From Bacteroidales bacterium (GTDB taxonomy: Bacteria; Bacteroidota; Bacteroidia; Bacteroidales; UBA1402), in contig JAJFTH010000003.1 in NCBI GenBank assembly GCA_021373135.1, forward strand, positions 310,001 to 374,000: a DNA stretch of 64,000 nt. The letters are read 5' to 3'. Every line of letters starts with the position of its first letter. The stretch's first letter is position 1. Under the pieces are notes generated by a model. The model was not told where the DNA came from and did no database searches. It was given only the letters and a program-made list of their open reading frames with translations. Positions 8,355 to 18,382 of this stretch are shown piece by piece. Made by a program: the position numbers and the translations under genes.

Positions 8355-9434
8355 CTATTTGGTTAATGCTTTAATGTTCCTACGGATAACGATATGACGT
8401 GCCAGACGATCCATTATTTTCTTATCCTCCGGAGAGGTAGAATAATATATATCTATAAACCCTTTACTGCCGGTGTAATATGCAATGGCCGAAGTTTCGA
8501 ATACTCCGTTTTTTTCGAAAGCTTTGATGTAGTCGAGCATCCTGTTATAGGAGGAATTTGTGCAATTATAAAGAGCTTTGCTATCGCATTCGAATTCCAT
8601 AGCCATTCCGTTATCCAAAGCGACTTCACAGGCATCATCGAGGCGGGAATAAGGAATGGTCGCTGTAAAGAAATAGTTGGGTTGTTGGTACGCAATATCA
8701 AATCCCAACTCTTTCCATTGATCGTATCCTTTGGCTTTCCAATATGGAATCCAAATAAATTTCTTTTTCTTTGAATGGATGTATTGACTCACATATTTTG
8801 GAAGGTCCTTACAAGTCGCAATATCTTCATCTACCCAGTAGAAACCGGAGAGTTCCAGGTTTTTGTATTTAGCTTTCTTAAAACGAGCCATTAGTTGATC
8901 TATATACCATTCGGCCGCTTTAACTTGGTCGGTTTGAATATTAAAATCAAGAGAATCTCCGTCAAGAACTCCCCAATCTTTTTGTTTAGGCAATGGAATA
9001 GCTACACCTAAGATGATTTTATGCTTGAATGGTGCTTCCCCAATGTTTTTTTTCTCACGCTCAATACACCGATCAAGTGCATCCAACCCTTTTCCTTTTT
9101 CAAAAACTCTATCAAGAAGCCATTCCCACTCTATTTTACGAGCCTGCTTTTTGTCATACCCATAAGCATAATTGTATCCTTCACCATTGGTAAATTCGAG
9201 AAATAAAAAGCCGTCAAATAACCAATCCTTAGTACCATCGGCAAATTGATGAGTCACGTATGGAAGAAACTGGTCTGGTGTCCATTCAATTCTCTGCTTT
9301 CCGCCCTGATATATTAGTGCGAGATCCCTGATCTCACTGGTTTTATATTTATTTTCTCGGCTTTTCTGAGCTTTTACCGAATTGATAGGCGTTATAATAA
9401 CTAATATTAATAAAAAAAATAAAATTCTTCTCAT
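8355..9434 (-). CDS. DUF4855-like secreted protein (copy 1)
   Basis: Resembles the DUF4855 family of secreted Bacteroidota and Firmicutes proteins, predicted TIM-barrel glycosidase-like. The 359 residues have a signal peptide (to about 22), then the family-like opening LALIYQGGKQR and the later motifs FYWVDED and AYYTGSKG. The acidic residues in these motifs are plausible catalytic candidates, but that is inference. It is a divergent paralogue of the gene at 9486-10766, sharing most of the catalytic-domain motifs but ending without the C-terminal sorting domain of that copy. The 51-bp gap suggests one operon. Confidence 0.78.
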   Translation of the reverse strand: MRRILFFLLILVIITPINSVKAQKSRENKYKTSEIRDLALIYQGGKQRIEWTPDQFLPYVTHQFADGTKDWLFDGFLFLEFTNGEGYNYAYGYDKKQARKIEWEWLLDRVFEKGKGLDALDRCIEREKKNIGEAPFKHKIILGVAIPLPKQKDWGVLDGDSLDFNIQTDQVKAAEWYIDQLMARFKKAKYKNLELSGFYWVDEDIATCKDLPKYVSQYIHSKKKKFIWIPYWKAKGYDQWKELGFDIAYQQPNYFFTATIPYSRLDDACEVALDNGMAMEFECDSKALYNCTNSSYNRMLDYIKAFEKNGVFETSAIAYYTGSKGFIDIYYSTSPEDKKIMDRLARHIVIRRNIKALTK

Positions 9435-9485
9435 TATTTATTCTGGTTTTTACGTCTTACTAAATTTTTATTTATTATTCACACA

Positions 9486-10766
9486 TTATGATTTTACAAG
9501 TACTTTTTTTGCTTTTCCATCAACCACTACAATATAAACACCTGGCAAACATTTCAATCTTTTGATGTTTTCACCAACGAGTATTCCATTCGCTGTATAT
9601 ATTTTTATCGATTTGAAAGTTCCGAATACATATAATTCACCGATACCGCCAACGGCAATAACATCGTTATCCGGAGCATTCGTTATATCAGTACCTACGC
9701 TCTGGCTGCGTCTCTCTATTATATGATTCGCTATTCTGTCAAGGATGAGCGTATTCTCTATTGAATTTGAATGATACATATCGAGTATAGCCTTTGTGCC
9801 TGAATAATATGCTATTGCTGATTGCTCAAAAACGCCGTAATTTTCAAAGGCATTGATATAAACTTCCAATCTACTATAATATGAATCTTCATTCTCATAC
9901 AATACCCTGCTATCAAACTCCATCTCCAATCCCATTCCTTTCGTTTTTGCCAGTTTGCATGCATCATGCAGGCGGGCTTCTATTACAGATTTATCAAAGA
10001 AATAATTAGGTTGTAAAAAGGCAGCATCAAACCCAAGTTCTTTCCACTGGTCGAAACCAGGGGCATACCAGTATGGAATCCAATAAAACCGTTTACCCAA
10101 TTGATGGATGTATTCACTTAAGTATTTAGGTAAATCACCACAACTGCCAGTACTCTCTTCAAGCCAATAGAAGCCAACTAATTCAAGGTTATTATACGCT
10201 CCTTCGGCAAACATTTTTATGAGCTGATCTGTGTACCACTTGGCAGCCTTTATCTGATCGCTCCTGTATGTGAAATTTAATGCTTCTCCATCGAGACTAC
10301 CCCAATCAGTCTGATTAGTGATAGGCGAAACAATACCAAGTACTATTTTATGCTTAAATTGAGGTTCTCCTATAATCTTTTTATAATTCTCAATGCACGA
10401 ATTCAATGCATCAAGAGATTTCCCTTTTTCGAATATTCTGTTGAGTAACCATTCCCAATCACTCTTTTTAGCATTTTGTGCTCCATAGTTATACCCGAAT
10501 GCGATTTGCCAATTATCCGTAAATTCAAAGAAAAGAAAAGAAGGAAAAAACCAGTCGGTATGGCCATCTGCAAAAGTATGTACGACATAAGGACGCAGTT
10601 CATCTTCCGTCCAATCGGGGCGTTGAGTCCCTCCCTGATAAATAAGTGCCAGATCCGACACTGTATCAGTCTTATAAGCTGATGCTGTTGCGATATTAAC
10701 TCCTAAAAAGTCACATAAGATGACTGCAAGCACTATGGATATGCTTCTAATGTTCGTAATAGGCAT
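9486..10766 (-). CDS. DUF4855-like protein with T9SS tail (copy 2)
   Basis: Paralogue of the neighbour at 8355-9434. It has a signal peptide, the same opening ALIYQGGTQRPDW, FYWLEES near the middle and AYYSGTKAILDMYHS near residue 320. Unlike copy 1 it continues past residue 350 into a Gly/Ile/Val-rich C-terminal domain (IKIYTANGILVGENI, GVYIVVVDGKAKKVLVKS) typical of type IX secretion type A sorting domains. It is therefore probably surface-anchored or released, while copy 1 would stay periplasmic. Tandem duplication followed by gain or loss of the tail is the simplest history. Enzymatic activity is not demonstrated for this reading. Confidence 0.8.
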   Translation of the reverse strand: MPITNIRSISIVLAVILCDFLGVNIATASAYKTDTVSDLALIYQGGTQRPDWTEDELRPYVVHTFADGHTDWFFPSFLFFEFTDNWQIAFGYNYGAQNAKKSDWEWLLNRIFEKGKSLDALNSCIENYKKIIGEPQFKHKIVLGIVSPITNQTDWGSLDGEALNFTYRSDQIKAAKWYTDQLIKMFAEGAYNNLELVGFYWLEESTGSCGDLPKYLSEYIHQLGKRFYWIPYWYAPGFDQWKELGFDAAFLQPNYFFDKSVIEARLHDACKLAKTKGMGLEMEFDSRVLYENEDSYYSRLEVYINAFENYGVFEQSAIAYYSGTKAILDMYHSNSIENTLILDRIANHIIERRSQSVGTDITNAPDNDVIAVGGIGELYVFGTFKSIKIYTANGILVGENIKRLKCLPGVYIVVVDGKAKKVLVKS

Positions 10767-10819
10767 TACTTTTTTTATTAATTAATAATGAAAAGGCTTT
10801 GTTTTATCCTTAAAATCTT

Positions 10820-13126
10820 TCACCTTTTTACAGAGAGTTTCATAACGTTCACTTTCTCAATTGGTTTCAGGACATCATGCACTTTCCAGCTTTTGTCTTT
10901 GTTGATATTAAATGAAACAGTAGCTTTAAAATCCCTGCTTGAAGAACCAAAAGAGAGCAAATACGTCCCTTTTGATGTGAACCACCGGGAGTTATCTTCA
11001 TCGAATGAAGCTATATCGTAGTCGGAGAATTGAAGTTTTATTATTTCGCTTTCTCCAGGTTTCAAATCCCGTGTTTTTCCGAAAGCTTTTAGCTCAGAAC
11101 TTGGCTTTTGAATTGAAGTCTGAGGAGCGGAAACGTATAGTTGTACTACTTCCTTACCGGATACTTCGCCTGTATTTGTTACCCGAATGGTTGCAACCCA
11201 TTTGTCCTTCTTTCTTTCTAACTTCGGCTCGCCGAAAGAAAAACCGGTATAAGATAACCCATATCCGAAAGGATAGGCAACAGACAAATTCACTGTATTA
11301 AAGTAGCGATACCCAATCCAGATACCTTCTTCGTAATTTGTATAATCAAAATTTTTGCCATCTTTCGTTTTTCCTACCATCGGAAAATTCCGGGACGAAG
11401 GAACATCAAAATAATCCACCGGAAAAGTCATCGGAAGCTTTCCCGACGGATTTACTTTTCCGCTAATAACATCTGCTATGGCTACTCCGCATTCTTGCCC
11501 CGGAAACCAGGCCAATAATATGGCATCGGTCTTATCTCTCCAGGAATTCATTTCCATTACACCGCAAACATTCATTATGACAGCGACCTTTTTTCCCAAA
11601 GAGTGGAATTGTGAGGAAACCTTCTCAATCATCAACTTTTCTTCCGGAGTAAGATAAAAATCTCCCTCCAATCTCCTGTCGGATTCTTCACCGGAACCTC
11701 TACCTATAACAATCAAAGCCATATCGCTTTTTTTAGCTTCACTTTCTATAATGCTTTCTGCTTTAGATAAATCCATTTCCGGAATCACCGTCCTGTAATA
11801 AGATATCTTTTCCCAATCAGTACTTTCCGGATGCTTGTCAAGAAGATCATTCTGAAATTCCATATACTTTGTATAAAGTCCCTTTAATCTGTCATTCAGC
11901 GTATAACCGGCCTTCTCAAGTCCGGTAGATAGGTCAATAATATGTGGTTTATTTACGTTGGATGATCCTGTACCTCCGGCAATAGACTTGTAGGCTGTAA
12001 TGCCGAACAATGCTATTTTGGTATTTTCCGGTATCGGAAGAAAAGAACTGTCATTTTTTAATAAGACCATTCCTTCGGTGGCTATTTTACGTGCCAATTC
12101 AGCATTTCCGGCTAAATCCGGAGCTTCATTATATTGCCAGCCTTTATAAGAGATAGATTTGAAAATGAGCTTCAACATATATTTGACGCTTTCGTTTAAA
12201 GTAGCTTCACTGATCCGGCCATTCTTAACTCCGACTACAATTTCGTCTACTTGAGATTGTTCTCCCGGCATCATCAGGTCTGTCCCTCCATTTAGTTGAT
12301 CAGAGGTATCCCGTTTCTTGTACCAATCGGTCATTACCAGACCTGTATATCCCCACTCATCCCGAAGAATGGTTTTGAGCAATTCAGGATTAGCCTGGGT
12401 ATATTTACCTCCTATTTTATTGTAAGACCCCATCACAGTCCACGGATCAGAGTTTTTGATACAAATTTCAAATCCCTTGAGATAAATTTCCCGCAACGCT
12501 CGTAAGGAAATACGCGCATCATTATAAAGTTTCCCGGTTTGTTGATTATTAGCTACAAAATGTTTCAAACTTGCTCCGATGCCTTTATCCTGAATCCCAT
12601 TGATCATGGCTGATCCCATTATACCTGCAAGACGGGGATCTTCGGAAAAGTATTCAAAATTGCGTCCGCAAAGGGGATTACGCATGATATTAATACCCGG
12701 TGTGAGTATGATGTCAATACCATAAGCTTTGGCTTCGCCACCTATGGCATTACCTTCCAACCATGCCATATTCTCACTCCATGTAGCAGCTAACGCTGTA
12801 CTTGAAGGAAAACATGTACTATATGAAGTGTATTTTTTTTTTGATGAAACAGGACTGATGCGTACACCTACCGGACCGTCTGCCAAATTGATAGAGGGAA
12901 TACCCAAAGAATCAATGAAAAAGGAATAACCTGCAGCTCCTGCAACTCTATGGCTTACCCCATTATCACTTCCCAAACACCCTACCAATAGTCTGGCTTT
13001 CTGTTCTACAGTAAGAAGGTTTATAATGTTATTTATATCTTTATCATTATACTCGGGCTTATTATTAGCAAGGACATTGCCAAAAGATGAGACAAGACAT
13101 ACTATCAGAATCAGAATCTTTTTCAT
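10820..13126 (-). CDS. GH3 beta-glucosidase-type glycosidase
   Basis: A family 3 glycoside hydrolase, most likely periplasmic, hydrolysing terminal beta-linked sugars from oligosaccharides. The 768 residues include a signal peptide, the first barrel domain with GRNFEYFSEDP, KHF (188-190) and the nucleophile Asp267 in VMTDW. The second domain has the acid/base candidate in GEESDR (479-484), and a C-terminal fibronectin III-like domain (FGYGLSYTGF onward) completes it. Full length for the family. A strong hairpin lies upstream at 13223-13261, so expression may be partly separate from the rest of PUL1. Sugar specificity cannot be read from the motifs. Confidence 0.92.
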   Translation of the reverse strand: MKKILILIVCLVSSFGNVLANNKPEYNDKDINNIINLLTVEQKARLLVGCLGSDNGVSHRVAGAAGYSFFIDSLGIPSINLADGPVGVRISPVSSKKKYTSYSTCFPSSTALAATWSENMAWLEGNAIGGEAKAYGIDIILTPGINIMRNPLCGRNFEYFSEDPRLAGIMGSAMINGIQDKGIGASLKHFVANNQQTGKLYNDARISLRALREIYLKGFEICIKNSDPWTVMGSYNKIGGKYTQANPELLKTILRDEWGYTGLVMTDWYKKRDTSDQLNGGTDLMMPGEQSQVDEIVVGVKNGRISEATLNESVKYMLKLIFKSISYKGWQYNEAPDLAGNAELARKIATEGMVLLKNDSSFLPIPENTKIALFGITAYKSIAGGTGSSNVNKPHIIDLSTGLEKAGYTLNDRLKGLYTKYMEFQNDLLDKHPESTDWEKISYYRTVIPEMDLSKAESIIESEAKKSDMALIVIGRGSGEESDRRLEGDFYLTPEEKLMIEKVSSQFHSLGKKVAVIMNVCGVMEMNSWRDKTDAILLAWFPGQECGVAIADVISGKVNPSGKLPMTFPVDYFDVPSSRNFPMVGKTKDGKNFDYTNYEEGIWIGYRYFNTVNLSVAYPFGYGLSYTGFSFGEPKLERKKDKWVATIRVTNTGEVSGKEVVQLYVSAPQTSIQKPSSELKAFGKTRDLKPGESEIIKLQFSDYDIASFDEDNSRWFTSKGTYLLSFGSSSRDFKATVSFNINKDKSWKVHDVLKPIEKVNVMKLSVKR

Positions 13127-13222
13127 GCTTTGGAAGGGGTTTCTTATTAAGAACTTAAATGAAACAGATTTTCTTATCTGTTCTATGAAACAATCGTTTT
13201 TCTGTGAAATAGCACTATAATA

Positions 13223-13261
13223 GAGTCCACTTTAAAAAGTGACATTTTTTAAAGTGGACTC
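13223..13261 (-). terminator. Hairpin between PUL1 gene blocks
   Basis: A perfect 16-bp inverted repeat (13223-13238 with 13246-13261) with a 7-nt loop lies between the T9SS protein at 13286 and the GH3 start at 13126. Its arms contain T/A runs rather than a clean trailing T-tract, so it may attenuate rather than end the transcript, or stabilise the upstream mRNA. Confidence 0.6.
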
Positions 13262-13285
13262 CATATTCTCTGATCAAATATTATC

Positions 13286-14554
13286 TTATTTAACCATCAC
13301 CTTGGTTACATTGTTATCAGCTTTAACGATATATGTTCCGGGAGTACATTTAACGTCTTTTTGATTCTTGCTTATTAAAGCACCGCCGATAGCATAAACC
13401 TCAATGGAAGAGGCTTCACCTGTAATCGTTATTTCTCCTTTACCGCCAATCACGGTTACTTTACCGGCTTCGATACCTGAAATGCCGCTTTCAATAACTT
13501 TAAATGAATATTTTGCGATATATCCCTTAGGAAAATATTGGTATATATAAGCCTCGGTAGCACTGACGACCTCTACATTCAAATGATTTCCATAGAAAGC
13601 ATTGTTTGCGTACATAACAGTGCCGTCATCCTTTTCTTCCGAATATTTAGTCGCTATTCTAACGGTTTCGTCACCATCTTCAATGCTGGATATAGCTTTG
13701 GTTGTCAATTTAGAAACAGTAAAGCCATCTGCATTATTTGAACCTGACGGATATACAATATATTTCTGTTCTCCAAGCTTGAAAATATAAAATCCTGCAC
13801 ATCCGTTGTGGCGAGGCGTTACATAATAGGAGTTGTGTACCCAGTTAGTATCTACATCTAATGCCATTTTTTGGATGGAATTGCAATTTGTCTTATTATA
13901 TAATGGACTGAGGAGTGCCAAATCTTCAACGCCCTCCCAACCTGATATGATCGTAGTAGTGGCAAAATTTCCTGATACCCCGAATGGGCTTGTATAACTG
14001 TATGTATATGTATTGGTTACATCTTGTTGACCTCCTATAATCGGTATTTCAATAAGCGAAGGATACCACGTCGTGCCCATGTATAAGACACCACCTGTTA
14101 CCTTGTCGAGCACATTGCCTCTGACATGTCCCCAAAAATCAAGACGTCCTGCAGTGATACCACTCAATGGGATGTCTATTACAGCTGAACCATCGGCAGG
14201 AATAATTCTCAATTCATTTCTTGTACTAACATACGGAGTATTAAATGTACCGACGCGTACGATGATATTTCCTGCATCATCATACGTAATGTTGGTCCCT
14301 TCTCCGGAAGAAATTTCATTTATTTTTCCGGTTTGATCCCAAACTTCTATTTTCTTGGTATCCTTGTTCTGAAGATAAAATTTCCCATTTTGACCAAAGC
14401 CTTGACGTGCACTTGTTTCCAATGGAGCAACATCTGTATTCATCCATAACAAAGTGAGATTTGAGTCCATTGAAGACTTTGCTTCTGCGGAAGTAATCAA
14501 CGCAAAAATGCCGGTTAGCATAAATGCTGTTGTTAGTAATTGTTTTTTCATCAT
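13286..14554 (-). CDS. Secreted beta-propeller-like protein with T9SS tail
   Basis: Not assigned to a family with confidence. The 422 residues begin with a signal peptide (to about 25). Blocks such as NGKFYLQNKDTKKIEVWDQTG and DDAGNIIVRVG resemble repeated strands of a beta-propeller. The last 60 or so residues (GKGEITITGEASSIEVYAIGG, then GTYIVKADNNVTKVMVK) form a T9SS type A-like sorting domain. It is the most distal gene before the 13223-13261 hairpin, 41 bp downstream of the NAGPA-type gene. A surface glycan-binding or scaffold role is inference from location. Families such as DUF4623 have a similar look, but I cannot confirm membership. Confidence 0.75.
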   Translation of the reverse strand: MMKKQLLTTAFMLTGIFALITSAEAKSSMDSNLTLLWMNTDVAPLETSARQGFGQNGKFYLQNKDTKKIEVWDQTGKINEISSGEGTNITYDDAGNIIVRVGTFNTPYVSTRNELRIIPADGSAVIDIPLSGITAGRLDFWGHVRGNVLDKVTGGVLYMGTTWYPSLIEIPIIGGQQDVTNTYTYSYTSPFGVSGNFATTTIISGWEGVEDLALLSPLYNKTNCNSIQKMALDVDTNWVHNSYYVTPRHNGCAGFYIFKLGEQKYIVYPSGSNNADGFTVSKLTTKAISSIEDGDETVRIATKYSEEKDDGTVMYANNAFYGNHLNVEVVSATEAYIYQYFPKGYIAKYSFKVIESGISGIEAGKVTVIGGKGEITITGEASSIEVYAIGGALISKNQKDVKCTPGTYIVKADNNVTKVMVK

Positions 14555-14594
14555 TTTTAAAATTTAAGTTAAAAAATACAAACTATATTATTAA

Positions 14595-16316
14595 TCATTT
14601 TATTATTATTTTCGCAGTCTTATTCGATATATTATCCAATATTGAAACCATATAAAAGCCAGGAATCAGGGATTCAGTCGGTAATGCTATCGATACGCTT
14701 CCACTCTTTTCGCTTTTAAAGCTGTTTATTAATTGTCCGGTAGCGTTATAAATGCTGATTTTTGCTCTATCATTGAGATGAACATAAGCCTGTTCTCCTG
14801 CCATGATAGGGTTTGGATACACATTCGCATCATTGCAAGCTGCCGTTGAAAGCATCCCCGATTCTATTTCTTTTTCAATAGTTACTTGTATCGATGATGT
14901 TAATTCACCTAAAGAGGCAGTTAGAGTGTGAATACCTGTGCCATTACACAATACCGATATACCATCTTTCTGCACCACTCCCAATTCCTGATCGCAAGAA
15001 AGCTTTATTCCTTCCACATTTGTATTGATTAGCATTCCTTGTGCGTTATAGCCGTATACCACTGGTAGATAGCAACTATCATATTCCACTTTTTTTGCAT
15101 AGTCGGAAAAACGAATCTTAGCTATTACCTTATCTTTAGTGAAAGGAGTTGTAATGAAAAGCCCGTTCTTTACAGCTCTTAAACTACCTTCGCTCGGAGT
15201 ATTAATCACCCCCAGTTCTTTGACATAAAAGGTTGAAGAACCTCCTCCGTCAAAATTTAAAGCCTCTGTACATCCTAAATTAAGCATTATCGCAGCCAGA
15301 TCTTTTGAAGGTACGCCAACTGAAATTCCAGTCTGACGGCCATCGACAACCAACAGTATTACTTTTGTCCCATCCGAATTATAACCTATTGCCGTACGTG
15401 GTTCACGATAGACCAAATGATCCAGTAAACCTTGCGTTTCAAGAATTTTACTGCCCTGTAACAACATCGGGCATCCGCCACACATGTCCGTTATGCCTGT
15501 TTTTATTACATTATCGAAATAAATGGTAGGAGTAACTTCAAATTCCTCGCCAAGTTGCATTTTCTCTATGATATCTGCCGTGAATCCAGTCCCAGACAGA
15601 ACGAATCCTCCATCAGGAATAGACATATTGCCGATATTCTTCACCGGCGCAACAGTAACTCGCATTTTTGTAGCCCCTTCCGATTTTAACGGACCGTCTA
15701 CAGGTATTGCACCTACTTCCACCCCGTTTCCTTTTGTACCGGTAGAAGTTCCTTTGCGGGAAGTGTATAGTATTAATTCATTGTCGCTACGTATTCCATT
15801 GACAGCCTTAATTGACGCCTGCCCGGCGTTTGGCGAGACTAATTTAAACGTGGTATAAGGAGCTCCTGAACAGAGTTTTTTATCTTTATCGATACCAAAA
15901 GCATACCAACCGCTTCCTTTATAGCTTTTATAAAATTCTCCATTTACGATTGTTGTGCCTACAGGTCCCATACCTCCGATGAAATCAGCGTTCACACCGG
16001 CAAAATATATATTCATGCTATCACTATGAGATGCCGGCATATTCGGTACGGTAACATTACTTGTCAGATTATCCTTTCCCATTATTAATTTCAGGTTCAC
16101 ATTAGGATCAGTCATATCGACAGTCATATAAAATACACGTAAATTTACCGGCCCTTGTAATGCCAAAGATGTTTGGGTGGTACCTGGACCTATCACTCTA
16201 TATGAAAATGTATCCACCTTATATTCAACATCTTGCAATTTCCAGATGATAGAACCAAAAGTGTTGAATGAAATACAACTCAATAAAAGCAATATAAAAA
16301 GACATCTGTTTTTCAT
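14595..16316 (-). CDS. NAGPA-type phosphodiester glycosidase with T9SS tail
   Basis: Contains a phosphodiester glycosidase domain of the NAGPA type, named for the mammalian uncovering enzyme that removes GlcNAc from a sugar phosphodiester. The 573 residues show a signal peptide, VNADFIGG (108-115), REPRTAIGY (304-312), VDGRQ (324-328) and the hallmark DGGGS (356-360). A C-terminal T9SS type A domain follows (NVYPNP, then a final IIIK). Such domains in bacteria are often associated with sugar phosphodiesters or unusual glycosides. It starts 5 bp after the stop of the DUF6259-like gene, so the two are translated from one message. The substrate is unknown. Confidence 0.88.
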   Translation of the reverse strand: MKNRCLFILLLLSCISFNTFGSIIWKLQDVEYKVDTFSYRVIGPGTTQTSLALQGPVNLRVFYMTVDMTDPNVNLKLIMGKDNLTSNVTVPNMPASHSDSMNIYFAGVNADFIGGMGPVGTTIVNGEFYKSYKGSGWYAFGIDKDKKLCSGAPYTTFKLVSPNAGQASIKAVNGIRSDNELILYTSRKGTSTGTKGNGVEVGAIPVDGPLKSEGATKMRVTVAPVKNIGNMSIPDGGFVLSGTGFTADIIEKMQLGEEFEVTPTIYFDNVIKTGITDMCGGCPMLLQGSKILETQGLLDHLVYREPRTAIGYNSDGTKVILLVVDGRQTGISVGVPSKDLAAIMLNLGCTEALNFDGGGSSTFYVKELGVINTPSEGSLRAVKNGLFITTPFTKDKVIAKIRFSDYAKKVEYDSCYLPVVYGYNAQGMLINTNVEGIKLSCDQELGVVQKDGISVLCNGTGIHTLTASLGELTSSIQVTIEKEIESGMLSTAACNDANVYPNPIMAGEQAYVHLNDRAKISIYNATGQLINSFKSEKSGSVSIALPTESLIPGFYMVSILDNISNKTAKIIIK

Positions 16317-16320
16317 TTTT

Positions 16321-18357
16321 TTATAAACTAATTTTTATGCCTTGCAGGGCCTTCACGACCATTTTTTTATAATTAGGTAACACAATCTCGTGATCTACAT
16401 TATCCATATTTACATAATATCTAACCTTCCGACCTTTTGAGGAAATCCATTCGGAACCAGCTACAACATTCATTTTCCCGAATCCGGGAACATCAATTGC
16501 CGGGTTATCCCCTTTCGGAATAATTTCCTTCAGATATCTTCCTCCGACGAAAACATCATGTTGTTCTTTACGCAAAGTGGAAAGTGTCTTTAAAAAACCG
16601 GCTTCTTTTTTGGCTTCCTCTTTCATTAGCAAGGTAGGGTCCACCCATCCCAATTGAGATCCGTAGAGAAAGCATTGCATGGTTTGATAAAGGAAATCGC
16701 CACGATTTACTCTATCGGTAGGAGAATAAGTGTAGGCCGATGTAATAAGTCTATCGGAATATATCATCGGAAATAAAGGCACTATTCTGCATCCGTTATG
16801 AGGAGAATTGACAGTTAGTAATACGTCGAACAAGTCTATGTAGCATTCTGCATTTTCCTCGCTTACAAGTATATTCCCCGGTTCCAAATAATTTGTGCGA
16901 ATAGAGTCCATTAAATGCCGATAGGATTTATGCCAGAAATCGCCTCCCCCACAGGCATGCCCATGGTTAGTAGCCCAACAAGGCTGTGGAGCGGCGGCGG
17001 CTATTTGGTCAATGTAGACTCCATTTGTTTTCAACTCCTTTTGGATTTTTATCACAAGATCGGTGATGATACCTTGCCAAAGTTCCGATGCGGGACAGGT
17101 AACAGTATTCAAGACTTTCGACGTCGGATAAATCTCTGTATAAAGCATTCCGTCCGGTTTCCTACAAGAAGCCGAAGCTCCGTTCAAAGCTACATAGCTG
17201 TCGCTTGCAGGATCCCATAACCGACCATTAATATATGGAACAGTATGACAACCTTTTTTTCGAACCTCAGCTATCATATCGGCAAAATCCTTTTTTGCCG
17301 GGAAGTAATCCGGATAGTGAGTATCGTAAGGATAATGATGCCAGAAATACCAATGGACAAAGGTATTTTTGCCATACAAGTCAATCGCTTTGTTTACGGC
17401 ATTTCTCACTGTATCATTTACCCCTTTTGCCCTAATCCAAACATCGGTATTCAGAAGCCATTGCGGAATATTGCGGGATGCCAGCGTTTTTCCTCCCCAT
17501 TCTGTCGTATAGGTGAAAGGGCGGTACCACTTTGTTGCAGCATCCTGCCATCCGAGATTTGAATATCCAAGCACTGTTGACCACGGGAGGGCAAATGTTT
17601 TATTGGTATGGTTCGACCATCCTTCAGAGGTTATGACATCCGTTAAGAAAGTAACACTTTTATCACCTACAACAGTTCTTAAATTCTTTCCGCAGCCTTC
17701 TTTATCCTGAGTTGCATAATATATTGACCCTTCAGAATTATGAAGGAGCAAAAGCTGCATAGAACCGGTTACCGAAGGATAACTTGAATCATATACCTGT
17801 GGATCTCCCAAGTTGTATTCGGCCCCCCACCCCGCTGAAGTGATTAATTTGGCGTCATTAGGACGAGTTACCGTTACACATGGAAATTGAGTATTGCAAA
17901 CCAACCACCCATCGGGAGTTCCAGACAGAATATCCCAATAGATTAGTTCCGAATCATCAGGAATGGAGACAGTCATTATTACCGAAACCATATCCTTATA
18001 AGTAAGTCTTATATTCCATTTGAAAGCAATTGCCGTATGACCGTCTTTAGTTACTTTCTTCCATCCTGTATATTCTCCGTGAGAAGGATAAAACACAGGA
18101 TTTTCTCCTTGGGGACCCTTATACGTAAGTATCCAGGGAATGTTATTATCTCCTTTGTTAGATATTATATTCTTTCCATTAAGTATCATTTTCGAGATAT
18201 CGAAAGTTTTACTATTAGAGAATTCTATGCTCACTTTGCTGTTCTGAATTGTTACGGTCGAGTCGGTCTCCGTTACTTGCGTACTTTTGACTTTACCCCA
18301 CAATGCAGTCGAGCATGCCAAATAGACAAGAATAAATATGGAACATTTATTTATCAT
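16321..18357 (-). CDS. DUF6259-like putative glycoside hydrolase
   Basis: A 678-residue secreted protein. A beta-sandwich N-terminal half (to about 290) leads into a TIM-barrel-like half with VHWYFWHHYPYDTHYPDY, YINGRLWD, NGVYIDQIAAAAP and LVSEENAEC. The layout and motifs recall DUF6259 proteins, distant relatives of the GH36/GH101-type retaining glycosidases. Acidic residues in YIDQ and SEENAEC are plausible catalytic residues, but I cannot align them. A signal peptide is present (to about 21), with no lipobox or T9SS tail. It is the first enzyme gene after susD, the position of the dominant depolymerase in many PULs. Confidence 0.72.
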   Translation of the reverse strand: MINKCSIFILVYLACSTALWGKVKSTQVTETDSTVTIQNSKVSIEFSNSKTFDISKMILNGKNIISNKGDNNIPWILTYKGPQGENPVFYPSHGEYTGWKKVTKDGHTAIAFKWNIRLTYKDMVSVIMTVSIPDDSELIYWDILSGTPDGWLVCNTQFPCVTVTRPNDAKLITSAGWGAEYNLGDPQVYDSSYPSVTGSMQLLLLHNSEGSIYYATQDKEGCGKNLRTVVGDKSVTFLTDVITSEGWSNHTNKTFALPWSTVLGYSNLGWQDAATKWYRPFTYTTEWGGKTLASRNIPQWLLNTDVWIRAKGVNDTVRNAVNKAIDLYGKNTFVHWYFWHHYPYDTHYPDYFPAKKDFADMIAEVRKKGCHTVPYINGRLWDPASDSYVALNGASASCRKPDGMLYTEIYPTSKVLNTVTCPASELWQGIITDLVIKIQKELKTNGVYIDQIAAAAPQPCWATNHGHACGGGDFWHKSYRHLMDSIRTNYLEPGNILVSEENAECYIDLFDVLLTVNSPHNGCRIVPLFPMIYSDRLITSAYTYSPTDRVNRGDFLYQTMQCFLYGSQLGWVDPTLLMKEEAKKEAGFLKTLSTLRKEQHDVFVGGRYLKEIIPKGDNPAIDVPGFGKMNVVAGSEWISSKGRKVRYYVNMDNVDHEIVLPNYKKMVVKALQGIKISL

Positions 18358-18382
18358 AAGACATTGATTATTAATGCCATAA

